Below are positions 27,759 through 39,088 of a stretch of DNA of 64,000 bases, in pieces. A model generated the notes under the pieces. That model searched no databases. It was not told the DNA's origin and saw only the letters and a list, made by a program, of their open reading frames with translations. Each line of letters begins with the position of its first letter. Position 1 is the first letter of the stretch. This DNA is from Mesorhizobium sp. CA14. Its GTDB lineage: Bacteria > Pseudomonadota > Alphaproteobacteria > Rhizobiales > Rhizobiaceae. The DNA lies in the NCBI RefSeq assembly GCF_020165195.1, contig NZ_JAIUHR010000004.1, positions 62,001-126,000 of the forward strand, given 5' to 3'. The translations under genes were made by a program, and so were the position numbers.

Positions 27759-28901
27759 TTGAACGACATCTTTCACGCGGTCTTCAGCACACAAGGCTTC
27801 GTCCTTGGCACGCTCGTGCCGTTTTTGTTCGTGCTGACCGTGGTCGTGTTCGTCCACGAGATGGGCCACTATCTGGTCGGCCGCTGGTGCGGCATCGGCG
27901 TGAAGGCTTTCTCCATCGGCTTCGGCCCTGAGCTCTTCGGTTTTTACGACCGTCGCGGCACGCGCTGGAAGCTTTGCGTCATTCCGCTTGGCGGCTACGT
28001 CAAATTCGTCGGCGACATGAATGCGACGTCGAGCCAGCCGGGCACGGAAGAGCTCGAATCGCTGACGGAAGCTGAGCGTGAGGTCGCCTTTCATACGCAG
28101 CCCATCTGGAAGCGCGCCGCCACCGTCGTCGCGGGGCCGCTGTTCAATTTCCTGCTGACGATTGCCGTGTTTGCGGTGCTGTTTTCCCTCTATGGCCGCC
28201 CGGTCCTGGAGCCGACGGTGGCCGAAGTCACGGCCGGCAGCCCGGCGCAAAAAGCCGGAATCCAACCAGGCGACCGATTCGTTAGAGTCGACGGCAGCAA
28301 GGTGGAGACTTTCGCCGACGTGCAGCGGCTGGTTTCGGGGAGGGCGGGCGACGCCATCACCTTCACCATGCTGCGCGACGGTAAGGAAATCGACGTTACG
28401 GCGACCCCGGAGCCCATGGAGCAGCAGGATGCACTGGGCAACAAGGTCAAGGTCGCGGTGATCGGCGTCGTCAACAATGCCGAGCTCGGCCAGCCGCGCT
28501 TGATCTCCTATACGCCAGCCGGCGCCGTCGTGGCGGCGGTCGAAGAAACCGGGCATGTGATCGAGCGCACCGGCCAGTTTCTGCAGCGCTTTGCGCTTGG
28601 GCGCGAGGACAAATGCCAGCTGGGTGGCCCGATCAAGATCGCGAAGATGTCGGGTCAGGCAGCCAAGCTCGGCTTCGAGTGGCTGGTGCAGCTTGTTGCA
28701 TTTCTGTCAGTCGGAATAGGATTTCTCAATCTCCTGCCGATTCCCCCCCTCGACGGCGGCCATCTGTTGTTCTACGGCGTGGAGGCCGTCATTAGGCGGC
28801 CCGTGTCGGAGCGAATGATGGAGATGGCCTATCGGACCGGGCTGTTCCTGGTGCTCGGATTCATGGGCTTCGTTTTTTGGAACGATCTGTTTGGGTGCTG
28901 A
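27759..28901 (+). CDS. rseP: RIP metalloprotease RseP (site-2 protease)
   Basis: 380-residue inner-membrane zinc protease that performs the intramembrane step of envelope-stress signalling. HEMGH zinc motif at residues 33-37 within the first helix, a PDZ domain (PTVAEVTAGSPAQKAGIQPGDRF, about residues 150-180), and the third zinc-ligand motif PPLDGGH near residue 329. TTG start. Unusually, it directly follows cdsA with no dxr between. Confidence 0.95.
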   Translation: MNDIFHAVFSTQGFVLGTLVPFLFVLTVVVFVHEMGHYLVGRWCGIGVKAFSIGFGPELFGFYDRRGTRWKLCVIPLGGYVKFVGDMNATSSQPGTEELESLTEAEREVAFHTQPIWKRAATVVAGPLFNFLLTIAVFAVLFSLYGRPVLEPTVAEVTAGSPAQKAGIQPGDRFVRVDGSKVETFADVQRLVSGRAGDAITFTMLRDGKEIDVTATPEPMEQQDALGNKVKVAVIGVVNNAELGQPRLISYTPAGAVVAAVEETGHVIERTGQFLQRFALGREDKCQLGGPIKIAKMSGQAAKLGFEWLVQLVAFLSVGIGFLNLLPIPPLDGGHLLFYGVEAVIRRPVSERMMEMAYRTGLFLVLGFMGFVFWNDLFGC

Positions 28902-29022
28902 AATCATGAAGAAATTTGGCTTCAGCGCCGGTCATATTGAGATGCCGTTTACCATGCGTGGGGATATGCGTGACGCGAAAGCCACGCGGTACGGTTAAGT
29001 AAATACAAATTAACCGGGAGCC

Positions 29023-29050
29023 TTGCGTGTAGGGAAAATCCGGTTAATAC
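29023..29050 (+). promoter_or_regulatory. candidate bamA promoter
   Basis: TTGCGT and TAATAC with a 16-base spacer in the 218-base rseP-bamA gap. A CGGTA / TACCG dyad follows at about 29050. Confidence 0.5.
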
Positions 29051-29119
29051 GGTAAGGGAAAATACCGCACGTCCGGTTTTCTCGCCGTGGGGACTACGAG
29101 AAAAAGGTACAAAAGCCCG

Positions 29120-31483
29120 ATGAAGGCAGCATCCAAGTTTCTGAGCGCCGCTTCCGCGGCGGCTTTGTCCGCCGCTCTGGTCATGCCAGGCGCGCTCGCA
29201 GTGCAGTTGGCCGCCACATCCGTGGCCGAAGCCGCGGTCATTTCGCGGGTAGAGGTCAGCGGCAACCAGCGCGTCGATGCCGAGACGATCCGCAATTACA
29301 TTGCGATCAAGCCGGGCAAGCCTTTCTCCAGCTCCGATATCGACGACGCCGTCAAGGCGCTGTTCGGCACCGGGCTGTTCTCGGATGTCCGGATCAACCA
29401 GGTCGGTTCGAGCCTTGTCGTCAAGGTTTCCGAATACAAGGTCGTCAACCAGGTCCTGTTCCAGGGCAACAAGAAGCTGAAGGACAACGCGCTTCAGGCC
29501 GCTATCCAGCTGAAGCCGCGTGCGACCTTCTCGCAGCAGGCGCTGGACGCTGATGTCGAGGCGATCAAGACGGCCTACAAGCGCATCGGCCGCGACGATG
29601 CCGCGGTGACCACGCAGGTCATGGATCTTGGCGACAACCGCGTGAACGTGGTCTTCAACATCAACGAAGGTGGCCGCACCCAGATCGCGGCGATCAATTT
29701 CGTCGGCAACCACGCTTTTTCCAGTCGCCGCCTGTCGGATGTCATCAACACCAAGCGCTCGTCCTGGCTGTCCTTCGTGCTGCGCGACGACGTCTATGAC
29801 GAGGACAAGCTGCGCGCCGACCAGGAGCTGCTGCGCCGCTTCTATTACAATCACGGTTATGCCGACTTCCAAGTCGTCTCGGCCGTCGGCGAGCTCGACG
29901 ACACCACCAACAAATACACGGTCACCATCACCGTGCAGGAGGGCGATCGCTATACGTTCGGCGACGTCAGCGTGGAAAGCACCATTCCTGAAGTCGATTC
30001 GAAGTCGCTGGAATCGGTCGTCGAAACGCACAAGGGCGACGTCTACAACGCCAAGGACGTCGAGGATTCGATCGTCGCCTTGACCGAGAAGGTCGCGGGC
30101 TCGGGCTATGCCTTCGCCCAGGTGACGCCGCGCGGCGACCGCAATTTCGAGAACCACACCATCTCGGTCGTCTACACCATCGACCAGGGCACCAAGGCCT
30201 ATATCGAGCGCATCGAAATCCGCGGCAACGACCGCACGCGCGACTATGTCATCCGTCGCGAATTCGATGTCAGCGAAGGCGACGCCTTCAACCAGGTGCT
30301 CATCCAGCGCGCGAAGAAGCGGCTGGAAGCCCTTGATTATTTCCAGTCCGTCGACATCTCGACGGTTCCGGGCTCGGCGCCTGACCAGGTCGTGCTGGTG
30401 GTCAACGTGGTCGAGAAGTCGACCGGCGAATTCTCGGTCGGCGCCGGCTATTCGACAGGCGGCGACACGCCCGGACCGTCGATCGAAGGCTCGATCACCG
30501 AACGCAATTTCCTCGGCCGCGGCCAATACATCAAGCTGTCGGCCGGCGGCGGCAAGCATTCGCGCGACTTCGCCGTTTCCTTCACCGAGCCTTATTTCCT
30601 CGGACGGCGCATCGCGGCGGGCTTCGATATCTACAAGTCGACCCGCGAGTATGACCACTACGACACTGACGTCACTGGTGCGACGGTTCGGTTCGGCCTG
30701 CCGATCACCGACAGCATTTCGACGCAGCTGGCGTATAACATCTCGCAGGAAAAGTATGATTACCCAGACCATTGCTTGACCAATGGTGCGCTAGATACAA
30801 CGAAGTGCAATGTTTCTCCGCCAATTCAAGCTGGTATTGCAGAAAGCCCGTGGCTGAAGTCGTCTGTCAGCCTGGGCCTTGTCTACAACACCATCGACGA
30901 TATGAAGAACCCGCATGAGGGTCTCTACATCACCGGCAGCACTGAGTTTGCCGGCCTCGGCGGCGATGCCAAGTGGGTGAAGTTGACCGGGCGTGCGAGC
31001 GTTTACCAGACCCTGTCGGAACAGCTTGACTTGGTTGGTCTCATCTCAGGTGGGGCGGGTTATATCGCGGGCTACGGCAGCAATGATCTGCGCATCTTTG
31101 ATTATTTCCAAAGCAACGACCGTATGATCCGAGGCTTCGAATATGGCGGCATCGGCCCGGTGGCTTCTGGAACCAGCGGAGACCATCTCGGCGGCTCGAC
31201 ATACTTCAATGCTTCGGCTGAGGCCCAGTTCCCGCTTCCGGTTATTCCGGAGAGCTTCGGGCTGCGCGGCGCGGTATTTGCCGATGCGGCGACGCTTTAT
31301 GGCAACAAGCTTGTCGGCGTCGATTCAGACTCGGCTGGCATGAAGCTTCGCGCTTCGGTCGGTGTTGGCCTGATGTGGGCTTCGCCGTTCGGTCCGATCC
31401 GCATCGACTATGCGATTCCGGTCAAGAAAGAGTCGACCGACAAAACGCAGGAATTCAACTTCGGTATTGCGACCCGCTTCTAA
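29120..31483 (+). CDS. bamA: outer membrane protein assembly factor BamA
   Basis: 787-residue Omp85 protein, core of the beta-barrel assembly machine. Signal peptide about 1-45, five POTRA repeats (about 50-420; e.g. [37 protein letters not shown]), then a 16-strand barrel with [13 protein letters not shown] and a C-terminal Phe (FNFGIATRF). The loop around 30755-30840 includes two cysteines and is noticeably AT-richer than the flanks. An upstream in-frame start 33 bases earlier adds non-signal residues and is rejected. Confidence 0.97.
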   Translation: MKAASKFLSAASAAALSAALVMPGALAVQLAATSVAEAAVISRVEVSGNQRVDAETIRNYIAIKPGKPFSSSDIDDAVKALFGTGLFSDVRINQVGSSLVVKVSEYKVVNQVLFQGNKKLKDNALQAAIQLKPRATFSQQALDADVEAIKTAYKRIGRDDAAVTTQVMDLGDNRVNVVFNINEGGRTQIAAINFVGNHAFSSRRLSDVINTKRSSWLSFVLRDDVYDEDKLRADQELLRRFYYNHGYADFQVVSAVGELDDTTNKYTVTITVQEGDRYTFGDVSVESTIPEVDSKSLESVVETHKGDVYNAKDVEDSIVALTEKVAGSGYAFAQVTPRGDRNFENHTISVVYTIDQGTKAYIERIEIRGNDRTRDYVIRREFDVSEGDAFNQVLIQRAKKRLEALDYFQSVDISTVPGSAPDQVVLVVNVVEKSTGEFSVGAGYSTGGDTPGPSIEGSITERNFLGRGQYIKLSAGGGKHSRDFAVSFTEPYFLGRRIAAGFDIYKSTREYDHYDTDVTGATVRFGLPITDSISTQLAYNISQEKYDYPDHCLTNGALDTTKCNVSPPIQAGIAESPWLKSSVSLGLVYNTIDDMKNPHEGLYITGSTEFAGLGGDAKWVKLTGRASVYQTLSEQLDLVGLISGGAGYIAGYGSNDLRIFDYFQSNDRMIRGFEYGGIGPVASGTSGDHLGGSTYFNASAEAQFPLPVIPESFGLRGAVFADAATLYGNKLVGVDSDSAGMKLRASVGVGLMWASPFGPIRIDYAIPVKKESTDKTQEFNFGIATRF

Positions 31484-31562
31484 TTTCGCGGTCGCGATCG
31501 TTCCGGGCCGGTCTGACGGCCCGGAGTGGACTAATCCGACCCAGCTGGATATTGCTTCTGGA

Positions 31563-32618
31563 ATGACCGATCCGGTGTTCTTCGCGCCTTCACGCCGGTA
31601 TACGGCTGGCGAGGTCGCGAATCTGACCGGCGCCAGCCTGCTCGATTCCGCTCAGGCCGAAATTGCCATCGAGGCGCTGGCTCCCGCCAGTGAAGGCGGC
31701 AACGGCGCGCTCGTCTTTGTCGACGGCAAGCGTAATTTCACGCTCATGCCCTCGCTGAGGGCGGCCGCGGTTCTGTGCCCTGCCGATTTCGCCAGCAAGG
31801 CACCGTCGGGCATCGCCGTGCTTATGCATCCACGTCCGCAACAAGCTTTCGCGATGGTCGGACGCCTGTTGTTTCCGCAAGCCGCGACACCGGGGCCAAT
31901 GACCGGAGAAACCGGCATATCGACGCATGCGTTTATCGATCCATCCGCGCATATCGAAGACGGGGCGATCGTGGAGGCCGGCGCCGTGATCGGCCCCGGC
32001 GTGTCCATCGGCAGCGGCACGGTCGTTGCGCCCCACGCCGTTGTCGGCCGTTCCTGCCAGATCGGCCGCGACGGCTTCATCGGCCCCGGCGCCAGCATTC
32101 AATATGCGCTTATCGGCAATCGCGTCATCATCCATGGCGGCGCCCGGATCGGCCAGGACGGTTTCGGCTTCGTCGGCGGCGCCAAAGGACCGGAACGCGT
32201 GCCGCAGATCGGCCGCGTCATCATCCAGGACGATGTCGAGATCGGTTCCAATTCGACCGTCGATCGCGGCGCGATGGCGGACACCATCATCGGCCAAGGC
32301 ACCAAGATCGACAATCTGGTGCAGATCGCCCACAATGTTCGCATCGGCCGCAATTGCATTATAGCCGGGCTTTCGGGTATTTCCGGTTCCGTCGTCGTCG
32401 GCGACAATGTCACGATGGGTGGCGGTGTCGGTCTCGCCGATCATCTGACCATCGGCCCGGGGGCCAAGCTTGCTGCGAGAAGTGGATTCATGAACAACGT
32501 GCCGGCAGGCGAGGTCTGGGGAGGTTACCCGGCGCAGCCCATGGCGGAAGCCATGCGCGAGATAGCGATGCTGCGCAAGATGGCCAGGACGCGCAAGCAG
32601 GGCGACGGAAATGGCTGA
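31563..32618 (+). CDS. lpxD: UDP-3-O-(3-hydroxyacyl)glucosamine N-acyltransferase
   Basis: 351-residue left-handed beta-helix enzyme adding the N-linked 3-hydroxyacyl chain in lipid A synthesis. N-terminal UDP-binding domain ([18 protein letters not shown]), hexapeptide repeats from about residue 115, catalytic-His region in [12 protein letters not shown]. The long upstream open frame is ignored; this ATG starts the family N-terminus. Overlaps fabZ by eight bases. Confidence 0.96.
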   Translation: MTDPVFFAPSRRYTAGEVANLTGASLLDSAQAEIAIEALAPASEGGNGALVFVDGKRNFTLMPSLRAAAVLCPADFASKAPSGIAVLMHPRPQQAFAMVGRLLFPQAATPGPMTGETGISTHAFIDPSAHIEDGAIVEAGAVIGPGVSIGSGTVVAPHAVVGRSCQIGRDGFIGPGASIQYALIGNRVIIHGGARIGQDGFGFVGGAKGPERVPQIGRVIIQDDVEIGSNSTVDRGAMADTIIGQGTKIDNLVQIAHNVRIGRNCIIAGLSGISGSVVVGDNVTMGGGVGLADHLTIGPGAKLAARSGFMNNVPAGEVWGGYPAQPMAEAMREIAMLRKMARTRKQGDGNG

Positions 32619-33072
32619 CATGGTGGCAACGACACTCGAGGCGGTCGACATCATGGGGCTTATGAAGCTCCTGCCGCACCGTTATCCGTTCCTGCTGATC
32701 GACCGTATCGTCGAGATCGACGGCGACGACTCTGCCGTCGGCATCAAGAACGTGACCATCAACGAGCCGCATTTCCAAGGCCACTTTCCCCAGCAGCCGG
32801 TCATGCCCGGCGTGCTCATCATCGAGGCCATGGCCCAGACCGCCGGCGCGATATGCATTCGCAGCCTGAACACGGAAAAGCCCTCGCTGGTTTATTTCAT
32901 GACCATCGACAATGCGAAGTTCCGCAAACCGGTGGTTCCGGGCGATCAGCTCAGGATCCACGTCAAAAAGATCAAGAAACGCGGCAATCTGCTGAAATTC
33001 GCCTGCGAGGCGATGGTCGATGGCGCGAAAGTCGCCGAAGCCGAGGTTTCGGCCATGATGGTTACCGGCTGA
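32611..33072 (+). CDS. fabZ: 3-hydroxyacyl-ACP dehydratase FabZ
   Basis: 153-residue hot-dog-fold dehydratase of fatty-acid elongation. Catalytic His58 in [14 protein letters not shown] and Glu72 in IIEAMAQ. Located between lpxD and lpxA as usual, balancing fatty-acid and lipid A use of 3-hydroxyacyl-ACP. Overlaps lpxD. Confidence 0.97.
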   Translation: MADMVATTLEAVDIMGLMKLLPHRYPFLLIDRIVEIDGDDSAVGIKNVTINEPHFQGHFPQQPVMPGVLIIEAMAQTAGAICIRSLNTEKPSLVYFMTIDNAKFRKPVVPGDQLRIHVKKIKKRGNLLKFACEAMVDGAKVAEAEVSAMMVTG

Positions 33073-33081
33073 CGATTTGAA

Positions 33082-33924
33082 ATGCCCATGAAAGTCGAGA
33101 CATCTATTCATCCTTCCTCGGTCGTCGAAGAAGGAGCCCGGCTCGGCAGAGGCGTCCGCGTTGGACCCTTCTGCCATGTCGGGCCCGATGCAATTCTCTC
33201 CGACGGCGTCGAACTGGTCAGCCATGTGTCGGTGATGGGCGCCACGACCATCGGGGCAGGGACGAAGGTCTATCCGGTGGCGACGCTCGGCGCGCCGCCG
33301 CAGAACACCAAGCACAAGGGCGGGCGCACCACGCTCATTATCGGTGAGAACTGCACCATCCGCGAAGGTGTCACGATGCATGTCGGCACGGATTCCAGCC
33401 GTGGCGAGACGAGTGTCGGCGCCAACGGCAATTTCCTCGGCTATGCCCACATCGCCCATGACTGCGTCGTCGGCAAGAACGCCACCTTCGCCAATGGCGC
33501 GACGCTCGGCGGCCACTGCGAGATCGGCGACAACGTCTATATCGGCGGACTGACCGCCGTTCACCAGTTCGTGCGCATCGGCGACAACGCCTTCATCGGC
33601 GGTTGCTCGGCGGTGGTCGGCGATATCATTCCCTATGCGATCGCCGCCGGCAATCGCGCCAAGCTGCGTGGCCTGAACATCATCGGGCTCAAGCGTTCCG
33701 GCTTGCCGCGCTCGGAGATTTATCTGCTGCGCAAGGTTTATCGGTCGATTTTCGACCGTTCCCGCAGCGTCGCCGAGAATATCGAGCTCGCCAGGGCGGA
33801 ATTCGCCTCCTCGTCTCCTGCCGCCATGAAGATGATCGACTTCATCGCCAGCGGCGGCAAGCGGCACTATGCCATGCCGCCGTTGAGGGGCGGTGACGAC
33901 AATGATGGCGATGACGAGGGCTGA
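33082..33924 (+). CDS. lpxA: UDP-N-acetylglucosamine O-acyltransferase
   Basis: 280-residue hexapeptide-repeat trimer catalysing the first lipid A step. N-terminal repeats (IHPSSVVEEGARLGRG), GAPPQNTKHKGGRTTLIIGENC typical of LpxA, catalytic His in YAHIAHDCVVG, and a helical C-terminal domain. Ten bases after fabZ; overlaps lpxI. Confidence 0.97.
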   Translation: MPMKVETSIHPSSVVEEGARLGRGVRVGPFCHVGPDAILSDGVELVSHVSVMGATTIGAGTKVYPVATLGAPPQNTKHKGGRTTLIIGENCTIREGVTMHVGTDSSRGETSVGANGNFLGYAHIAHDCVVGKNATFANGATLGGHCEIGDNVYIGGLTAVHQFVRIGDNAFIGGCSAVVGDIIPYAIAAGNRAKLRGLNIIGLKRSGLPRSEIYLLRKVYRSIFDRSRSVAENIELARAEFASSSPAAMKMIDFIASGGKRHYAMPPLRGGDDNDGDDEG

Positions 33925-34817
33925 GCCCGCCCAAGCACGGCTTGCACTCGCGCCCGGCTCCAAGGTCGGCATCATCGCCGGTGGCGGCAGCTTGCCGGTC
34001 GAAGTGGCGGAGGGGCTGAAGCGGCAGGGACATTCGCCCTTCATCATCATGGCCGAAGGCGAAGTCGATCGCGAGGCGGATTTCGCAAAGTACGAGCAGG
34101 CGACGCTCGCGCTGGAAGATGTCGGCTCCCTGGTTCCGTTGCTGAAGCGCCACAATATCAGCCATCTGGTTATGGCCGGCGAGATCCGGCGCAGGCCTCG
34201 GCTGGCCAAGATCCGCCCGACCCTTGGCCTGCTGGCGATAATCCCTTCCGTGGTCATGGCGCTGGCGCGCGGCGATGACGGGCTTTTGAAGGTCATCACG
34301 CGCGGATTGGAGAAGCGCGGCATCACGGTCGTCGGCGCGCATGAGGTCGTGCCGGAACTCGCCACCGGCAAGGGTACGCTGACGGTCACGGCGCCAAAGC
34401 AATCGGATTGGCGCGATATCGGGGCCGGGCGCGCGGCGGCCAAGGCCATCGGCGCGCTGGACATCGGACAGGCGGCGATCGCGATCGGCGGTCGGGCGAT
34501 AGCGCTCGAGGGGGTGGAAGGCACCGCCGCGCTGCTCGAGCGGACAAGGGAATTGCGCGGCCACGGCAGGCTCGCCGGCAAGAGGCGCGGCGTCCTTGTC
34601 AAATGCGCGAAGCCCGGCCAGGAGTTGCGTGCCGACCTGCCCTCGATCGGTCCGCAGACGGTCGAGGCTGCGCATGCCGCCGGACTGGCCGGCATTGCGC
34701 TGGAAGCTGGCCGCTCGCTTATTCTCGAAGGCCCGGAAACGCTCGCGCGCGCCAATGCGCTTGGCCTGTTCATCGTCGGCCTGCCTGCGACGGAGTTGGC
34801 CAATGGGGAGCCGGCTA

Positions 34818-34828
<11 letters not shown>
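33893..34828 (+). CDS. lpxI: UDP-2,3-diacylglucosamine pyrophosphatase LpxI
   Basis: 311-residue DUF1009 protein, the alphaproteobacterial replacement of LpxH, hydrolysing UDP-2,3-diacylglucosamine to lipid X and UMP. Recognised by KVGIIAGGGSLPVEVAEGLK, LVMAGEIRRRP, HEVVPELATGKG and VKCAKPGQELRADLPSIGPQ. GTG start at 33893; an ATG nine bases later is an equally plausible start. Overlaps lpxA upstream and lpxB downstream. Confidence 0.93.
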
Positions 34829-36051
<1,223 letters not shown>

Positions 36052-36057
<6 letters not shown>

Positions 36058-37380
36058 CTTAGCAATCGGCACGTAATCGCGTTCCGTCGCGCCGGTGTAG
36101 AGCTGGCGCGGGCGACCGATCTTCTGGTGCGGGTCCTCGATCATTTCCTTCCACTGGGCAATCCAGCCGACGGTGCGCGCGACCGCGAACAGCACGGTGA
36201 ACATGGTGGTGGGGAAGCCGAGCGCCTTCAGCGTTATGCCGGAATAGAAGTCGACATTCGGATAGAGCTTCTTTTCGATGAAGTACTCGTCGGTCAGCGC
36301 GATCTTCTCCAGCTCCATCGCGATGTCGAGCAGCGGATCGTCCTTGATGCCGAGCTCGCCCAATACCTCATGCGCGGTCTTCTGCATGATCTTGGCGCGC
36401 GGATCGTAGTTCTTGTAGACGCGGTGGCCGAAGCCCATCAGCCGGAACGGGTCGTTCTTGTCCTTGGCGCGGGCAATGAACTCCGGAATGTGATCGACAT
36501 GGCCGATCTCGCCCAGCATGTTCAGCGCCGCTTCGTTGGCGCCGCCATGCGCCGGACCCCACAGGCAAGCGATGCCGGCCGCAATGCAGGCGAAGGGGTT
36601 CGCGCCGGAAGAGCCGGCGAGGCGAACCGTCGAGGTCGAGGCGTTCTGCTCGTGGTCGGCGTGGAGGATGAAGATGCGCTCCATCGCGCGCGCCAGCACC
36701 GGATTGATCTTGTACTCCTCGCACGGCACGGCAAAGCACATGTGCAGGAAATTGGCCGCGAAGCCGAGATCGTTCTTCGGATAAATGAAGGGCTGGCCGA
36801 TATGGTATTTGTAGGCCATCGCCGCGATGGTCGGCATCTTGGCGATCAGGCGCATCGAGGCGACCATGCGCTGATACGGGTCCGAGATGTCGGTCGAGTC
36901 GTGATAGAAAGCCGACAGCGCGCCAACCACGCCGCACATCACGGCCATCGGATGCGCGTCGCGGCGGAAGCCGGTGAAGAAGCGCGACATCTGCTCGTGC
37001 ACCATGGTGTGGCGCGTCACGCGGTAGTCGAAATCCTCCTTCTGCGCCTTGGTCGGCAATTCACCGTAGAGCAGCAAGTAGCAGACCTCGAGGAAGTCGC
37101 CATGTTCGGCAAGCTGGTCGATCGGATAGCCGCGATGCAGCAGGATGCCGGCATCGCCGTCGATGAAGGTGATTGCCGACTCGCAGCTTGCCGTTGACGT
37201 GAAGCCCGGATCGTAGGTGAAGGCGCCGGTGGTGCTGTAGAGCGCGCCAATGTCGATGACGTCAGGCCCGGTCGACCCGCTTCGCACCTTGAATTCATGC
37301 GTCTTGCCGGCGAGCTCGAGCCTGGCGGTCGACTCGTGCGCTTTGCCGCCAGATTCCAGTTTTGTCGCAGCTTCGCTCAT
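36052..37380 (-). CDS. gltA: citrate synthase
   Basis: 442-residue type II citrate synthase condensing oxaloacetate and acetyl-CoA. Catalytic His in [12 protein letters not shown], second His in [15 protein letters not shown] and Asp in [10 protein letters not shown] chose the ATG with AAGGAG ahead rather than the TTG two codons upstream. Convergent with lpxB across the heptamer array. Confidence 0.97.
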
Positions 37381-37562
37381 TCCCAAACTCCTTTATGTTT
37401 CCTCATGCCGGCAAGGCAATTCCTGCAAACGACACGTCGAAATCACCGGAATGCGCGAACTCGCCACCGCATTTTAGGAGGTGCGTGCCAGATTGGGCCA
37501 AGGCCTAATGTTGCACTGCGAAACACACCTTTCAATGCCAATCTTCTTGGGCCAGTTCGCTC

Positions 37563-38987
37563 CTAATCGATTTGATCTGCAATCCTCGCCAGGCTTTCCT
37601 GGCGGCCCAGCACGGCCAGCACGTCGAACACGCCGGGCGAGGTGCTGCGGCCGGTCAGCGCGGCTCTGAGCGGCTGCGCCACCGCGCCGAGCTTGTGTCC
37701 GCCGGCCTGCGCAAACTCGCGGATTGAAGTCTCCGCCGAAGCGGCACTCCAGTCGCCCTGGATGGAAGACAACGCGCCATGGGCGCCGCGCAGAATCGCG
37801 CGCGCATCCGCGCTGAGCAAGCCCGCCGCCTTCTCGTCGAGCGGCAAGGGCCGCTCGGCGAACAGGTAACCCGCGCCGTCGACCAGCTCGACCAGGGTCT
37901 TGGCCCGCTCCTTGAGGCCGGGCATGGCGGCAAGCAGCTGTGCCTTGCGCTTCTCATCGAGCTTTGCTGCGAGCGCCGGGCCGCCTTCGAGATAGGGCAG
38001 AGTGGCGAGGAAGATATCGAACAGCGTGCGATCGTCCATCTTGCGCATATGCACGCCATTCAGCGCCTCGAGCTTGGCGAAGTCGAAGCGGGCAGCGCCC
38101 TTGTTGACGTCGCCGATGTCGAACCAGGCGATCATGTCCTTGATCGACATCACCTCGTCGTCGCCATGGCTCCAGCCGAGCCGCGCCAGATAGTTGAGCA
38201 GGGCCTCCGGCAGATAGCCCATGGCGCGATAGGCCTCGACGCCGAGCGCGCCATGCCGCTTCGACAGCTTGGCGCCGTCCGCGCCATGGATCAGCGGGAT
38301 GTGCGACATCGACGGCACTGTCCAACCCATGGCGTTGTAGATCACTGTCTGGCGCGCGGCGTTGGTCAGGTGATCGTCGCCGCGGATAATATGCGTGACG
38401 CCCATGTCGTGGTCGTCGACGACGACGGCATGCATGTAGGTCGGGTTGCCGTCCGAGCGCAGGATGATGAAATCGTCGAGGTCCTTGTTGGGAAATCGCA
38501 CCTCGCCCTGCACGCGGTCCTGCACGACCGTCTCGCCCTCGGTTGGCGCCTTGATGCGGATTGCGCCCTTGACGCCCGCCGGCGCCTGGGACGGATCGCG
38601 GTCGCGCCACTGGCCGTTGTAACGCGGCGGCAGGCCCTTGGCTCTAGCTGCCTCGCGCATCGCCTCCAGCTCCGCCGGCGTCTCATAGCTGTAATAGGCC
38701 TTGCCCATGCGCACGAGCTCCTCGGCCACTTCGCGATGGCGCGGCGCGCGCTCGAACTGCGAGACGGCGTCGCCATCCCAGGAAAGCCCAAGCCAGGTCA
38801 GACCGTCGAGAATGGCCGCCGTGGCGGCCTCTGTGGAACGCTCGCGATCGGTGTCCTCGATACGCAAAAGCATCGTGCCGCCGGTGTGCTTGGCGTAGAG
38901 CCAGTTGAACAGCGCCGTGCGCGCCCCGCCAATATGCAGGTAGCCTGTGGGCGAGGGGGCAAAACGTGTGACGACCTTGTTGGACAT
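37563..38987 (-). CDS. gltX: glutamyl-tRNA synthetase
   Basis: 474-residue class I synthetase. HIGH-type motif in [20 protein letters not shown]-type [10 protein letters not shown], and [11 protein letters not shown]. An open frame 30 bases longer was rejected because [15 protein letters not shown] is the family start. Given GatCAB in the same window, a non-discriminating enzyme that also charges tRNA(Gln) is possible (inference; many alphaproteobacteria carry two GltX copies). Confidence 0.97.
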   Translation of the reverse strand: MSNKVVTRFAPSPTGYLHIGGARTALFNWLYAKHTGGTMLLRIEDTDRERSTEAATAAILDGLTWLGLSWDGDAVSQFERAPRHREVAEELVRMGKAYYSYETPAELEAMREAARAKGLPPRYNGQWRDRDPSQAPAGVKGAIRIKAPTEGETVVQDRVQGEVRFPNKDLDDFIILRSDGNPTYMHAVVVDDHDMGVTHIIRGDDHLTNAARQTVIYNAMGWTVPSMSHIPLIHGADGAKLSKRHGALGVEAYRAMGYLPEALLNYLARLGWSHGDDEVMSIKDMIAWFDIGDVNKGAARFDFAKLEALNGVHMRKMDDRTLFDIFLATLPYLEGGPALAAKLDEKRKAQLLAAMPGLKERAKTLVELVDGAGYLFAERPLPLDEKAAGLLSADARAILRGAHGALSSIQGDWSAASAETSIREFAQAGGHKLGAVAQPLRAALTGRSTSPGVFDVLAVLGRQESLARIADQID

Positions 38988-39088
38988 TGAACTCTCGAAG
39001 AAGCACTGAAACGGCATATTTCGCGCGGGCTTTCGCGCGGTCGGCGTTCATGTAGCATAGGCGGTCTGGGGCGCAAGGGGCAGACCCG

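Noticed and set aside
28949..30772. 607-codon open frame antisense to bamA
   Set aside because: Mirror of the GC-rich bamA codons; composition resembles antisense shadow and there is no family match.
32488..34803. 771-codon open frame antisense to lpxD/fabZ/lpxA/lpxI
   Set aside because: Long antisense frames are expected at this GC content; all four sense genes are clear families.
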